Positions 60,856-64,000 of a stretch of DNA of 64,000 bases are shown here, one piece after another. Numbering within the stretch: position 1 is the stretch's first letter; every line of letters begins with the position of its first letter. Under the pieces are notes generated by a model. That model was not told where the DNA came from. It was given only the letters and a program-made list of their open reading frames with translations, and ran no database searches. The stretch comes from Strongylocentrotus droebachiensis (lineage: Eukaryota > Echinodermata > Echinoidea > Camarodonta > Strongylocentrotidae), in the NCBI GenBank assembly GCA_035222895.1, contig JAVYIG010000870.1, positions 62,001 to 126,000 of the forward strand, read 5' to 3'. A program made the position numbers and the translations under genes.

Positions 60856-61299
60856 CCTCACAGCATATATGCAGTGCTAGAGGTCAATACGCATTAGCAT
60901 TGACTCTCTATGCTTTGCTGGAGTGCGTGCGGTGTAGGTCCACCTGCACACACCAGTATCCGGAAGCTTCTTCAGTAAATAGGAGGCAGATCATCCAGAA
61001 GAAGAAAAAGTAATAGAAATATGAAATACTACTTACTGCATTTAAGACGAATCTTTTAGAAATGGTTTCATTAACATTACTTTTCCTTCGACAAGTGTCA
61101 AGTCTAAAGTCGCTCAACGACTTTCATATGTTCCAAAATGTTTGTGTGCATCTGCTGGTTTATCGCATCTGCTGTGCTGTAAATGAAAATGAATATAATT
61201 ATGGTGTCTCTAAACTATCAAAAGTAATATAAAATATAATGCAGGAAAAAATATCCTACAAGAGTCCGCGAATAAACTTCCTTTGAGAATTATACGATA

Positions 61300-61960
61300 G
61301 CCTACATAGATAAGATAGATAAGATAGATAAGATTTTATTCGTCTTTCTTTCAAATGACATACAGAGCATAACATTGGATCATAACACATTTACAAAGCA
61401 AAATAACAAATTATGATAATGATAAAAAACATAGCTAACTAAAAGAAAGACGAGGAGACCCTGGTAAAAGCAGAGCTTGTAATTATTAGGGTCCCCTCTG
61501 AGCCGGATAAAACATGATGAATAGATATGTGTGACTACCTAAGAATACAATAGGGAAAAAGGGGTATAACAAAACAAGAAGTGTACACACACACAACAAC
61601 AACAACAAAAAGAGAGACTAGACTAGACAAGACGGGAGAAAAGAGAAAATATGAGAAATAATAGAAGAATACAGCACATCGACAATAGGCACAGCACACA
61701 ACGGGCACAAGACAACAGGGGGAGGGAATAAGAGGTTGACAATCTGAAAATATTCAGTTAGACACATATTAATATCAAGAAGAAAATTTACATTTATAGT
61801 AATACATAATATATCTTGGCACCATAATAACTACAAAAATGAACTACTCTATGAGTCACAGTATTTATCGAGAAGATAAACCTTAAGTTTACACTTAAAT
61901 GAAGAGAGACTAACAGATAGGTTTAAGGGCTTAGAAACATATTGTATGAACACATCAATT
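61300..61960 (-). mobile_element. LINE-like 3' region
   Basis: Minus strand ends in GAATAAAATC then TTATC repeats; GACCCTAATAATTACAAGCT and TCTGCTTTTACCAGGGTCTC lie upstream, as in CR1-like 3' UTRs. Confidence 0.5.
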
Positions 61961-62054
61961 TGGGCGTTTTCTGGTGTCGTTCCTTTTCTTTATTTGCTGC
62001 GAAATGGCTGCGGAGCTGCATGCATACAAAGTACAAAGTTATGTGCACAGTCAA

Positions 62055-62240
62055 CCAGGCGCGGATCCAGGGGGGGGGGGGGGGGAGCGTGCCTTGCCCC
62101 TTCATGCGTTTGTTGGAAAATGACAAATTCCTAAATTTACAGCCAGGCAAGAAAATGCTTCTTGAGATGCCTACATATCAGGGCCCGCGGAATGGCGGGG
62201 ATCGGGATCCTCGAGCCCCTCCCCCCACACTTTCTTTGAA
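62055..62240 (+). mobile_element. GGCGCGGATCCAGGGGG-type element
   Basis: GCGCGGATCCAGG followed by an 18-base G run, ending near a GAGCCCCTCCCCCC stretch. A related start is at about 62922. Confidence 0.45.
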
Positions 62241-62299
62241 AAAGTATATTAAAGATAAATAGAAAGAAAGAGAGCGAGAAAGAAAAAATAGTTAACTGC

Positions 62300-62920
62300 C
62301 AGTGTCACATTATAATGGGGTATCAAAATATGCTCATCTGGCCATGATTAAAATTAATGCCTAAAATCCTAAGGGCTCTGCCCCCTGGATTCCACCTAGG
62401 GCCTTAAGGCGGGCTCTTATGCTCATATGACGGTCATTTAATGCCTAAAACCCCTGATTTATGGGGGCTCTGCCTCCTGGACCCCACGCCAAATAGTGTC
62501 CTGCTAGTGTCACAAATAATAAGGTATCAAAAATGCTCATCTGACCGTAATTAAACGCCTAAAACCCCTGAGCTTCTGGGGGCTCTGCCCCCTGGACCCA
62601 ACCAAGAGCCCTTAGGCGGGCCCCTCGATACTCATCTGACCGTAATTGAGTGCCTAAAACCCTTGAGATTTCAGGGCTCCGCCCCCTGAACCCCAAGCCA
62701 ATTAGTGACCTGCCATTGTAACAATTAGGTATCAAAATAATGCTCATCTGACCGTAATTAAATGCCTAAAACTCCTGAACTTCCGGGGCTCTGCCCCCTG
62801 GACCCCGTCTAGGGCGCTAAGGCGGACCCCTGAATGCTAATCTGACCGTAAATTAAAACCTTAAACCCCTGAGCTTCCGGGGCGGACAAGGTATCAACAT
62901 ATGTTCATCTGACAGCTAGG
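62300..62920 (+). repeat. satellite-like array, about 150-bp unit
   Basis: Four or five units with TAATGCCTAAAACCCCTGA, GGGGCTCTGCCCCCTGGAC, CTAAGGCGG and CTCATCTGACCGTAATTAA. Confidence 0.88.
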
Positions 62921-63044
62921 CGCGTAGACAGGGGGGCGGTGGGGTGGTCCCCCAATAAACGCCGGCCAAAAAAGAGAGGGGTGTAAAGGAAGAGGACGTA
63001 GGAAGAAAAGGGAATAGACAAAGAACATATTTGAAATTCAGACA

Positions 63045-63815
63045 AGGATTTAGAGTCGAGAACGGTACAACGAATCGTCTTCTTTCTCTAATGAATTAAT
63101 GAAACGTCAAAGCTTCCGCGCTTCGCGCGGGGGGGGGGGGGGGCAGGGAGAACTTAATTCAAACGAGGATAATTTTCGGGAACGGTACAACGAATCGTCT
63201 TCTTTCTATAATAATGTAATGAAACGTCGTAGCTTGCGCGCTTCGCGCGGAAGGGGAGGGGGAAATTGATTTAGACAAGGATTAAGAGTCGAGAACGGTA
63301 CGACGAATCTTCCTCTTTCTCTAATGATTTAATGAAAAGTAAAAGCTCCCGCGCTTTGCGCGGGTGGGGGAAACTAAATTATTTTCGAGAGTGGAACAAC
63401 GAATCGTCTTCATTCTCTAAAAAATTAATGAAACGTCGAAGCGGGGGGAAACCTGAATTTAGACAAGGATTAAGAGTCGAGAACAGTACAACGAATCGTC
63501 TTCTTTCTTTAATGATTTAATGAAACGTAAAAGCTTCCGCGCCTCGCGTGGGAGGGGGGAAACTGAATTTAGACAAGGATTAAAAGTCATAACGGTACAA
63601 CGAATCGTCTTATTTCGCTAATGATTTATTGAAACGTAAAAGCTGTATTCAGACGAGGATTATTTTCGAGAACGGTACAACGAATCGTCTTCTTTCTCTA
63701 ATGATTTAATGAAACGTAAAAGCTTCCGAGCTTTGCGCGGGAGAGGGGGATGAATTAAGACGAGGATTAAGAGTAAAAACTGTACAACGAATCGTCTTCT
63801 TTTTCTAATGATTTT
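63045..63815 (+). repeat. satellite-like array, about 107-bp unit
   Basis: Seven or eight units with GAGAACGGTACAACGAATCG, TCTTCTTTCTCTAATGATTT, AATGAAACGTAAAAGCTTCC and GCGCTTCGCGCGGG. Frames inside are artefacts. Confidence 0.92.
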
Positions 63816-63823
63816 TTTATTTA

Positions 63824-63965
63824 TTTATTTATTTATTCGTTTTATTTTGACAGGGTAACTCTCTCAGTATGAATACTGTTTTTCTGAGAGGCCCTGTACA
63901 CAAAAAAATGATTACAAATACATGAAATAACAAACCCTCCCCCCTTCGGTTTTTTATGTGTGTAT
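63824..63965 (-). mobile_element. LINE-like 3' end
   Basis: Minus strand: TACAGGGCCTCTCAGAAAAA, AAAATAAAACG and an AATA repeat tail. Confidence 0.6.
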
Positions 63966-64000
63966 TTTGGAGCATTTAAAAAAAAAAAAAAAAAAATGCC

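Noticed and set aside
1-64000. A bacterial-type system such as CRISPR, phage defence or a biosynthetic cluster
   Set aside because: All coding content is spliced animal genes; tandem arrays have divergent units and no spacer pattern.

Overview
The window is animal nuclear DNA, AT-rich, with two large intron-rich genes facing each other tail to tail and a very heavy load of short DNA transposons, LINE and SINE tails and tandem repeats. Gene structure, intron sizes and repeat style suggest a marine deuterostome, most likely an echinoderm such as a sea urchin. That assignment is inference; no species-specific sequence was checked. I saw no CRISPR, no operon, no functional tRNA or rRNA gene and no LTR or viral element.

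Gene 1 (+, coding 877-21325, 20 coding exons, about 817 codons) is CNOT4, the RING E3 ubiquitin ligase associated with the CCR4-NOT complex. RING, RRM, CCCH finger and the conserved C-terminal motifs (TDWQAAFGF, WQDGLRALLPNI, PHWFESLQ) appear in order, and every exon junction keeps frame. Gene 2 (-, coding 56934-33493, 25 exons found) is a TRPA1-like channel: acidic N-terminus, long ankyrin array, pre-S1 region, S1-S6 with pore, TRP-like helix and C-terminal coiled coil, about 1215 residues in the simplest splice form. The two are unrelated in function.

Layout: 1-876 upstream sequence and the CNOT4 leader; 877-21325 CNOT4; 21326-24000 CNOT4 3' region made largely of tandem repeats; 24000-33492 intergenic repeats and the TRPA1-like 3' end; 33493-56934 the TRPA1-like gene; 56935-64000 upstream sequence with nested transposons, a LINE 3' end and two satellite-like arrays.

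Three things stand out. (1) About a third of the exons have partial or whole copies in the adjacent intron that carry the splice junction, including an in-phase pair of ankyrin exons that can only be used one at a time, a second pre-S1/S1 cassette, and an intact inverted copy of one ankyrin exon inside a long inverted repeat that brackets four exons. (2) At least nine unrelated-looking families of short inverted-repeat elements all start and end in TTAA. (3) Several elements have unusual architecture: a pair with 6-bp target duplications, one of which seems to carry a promoter-like segment; a tRNA-like SINE core between about 105-bp inverted repeats; and one element seen as a natural empty-site/filled-site pair.
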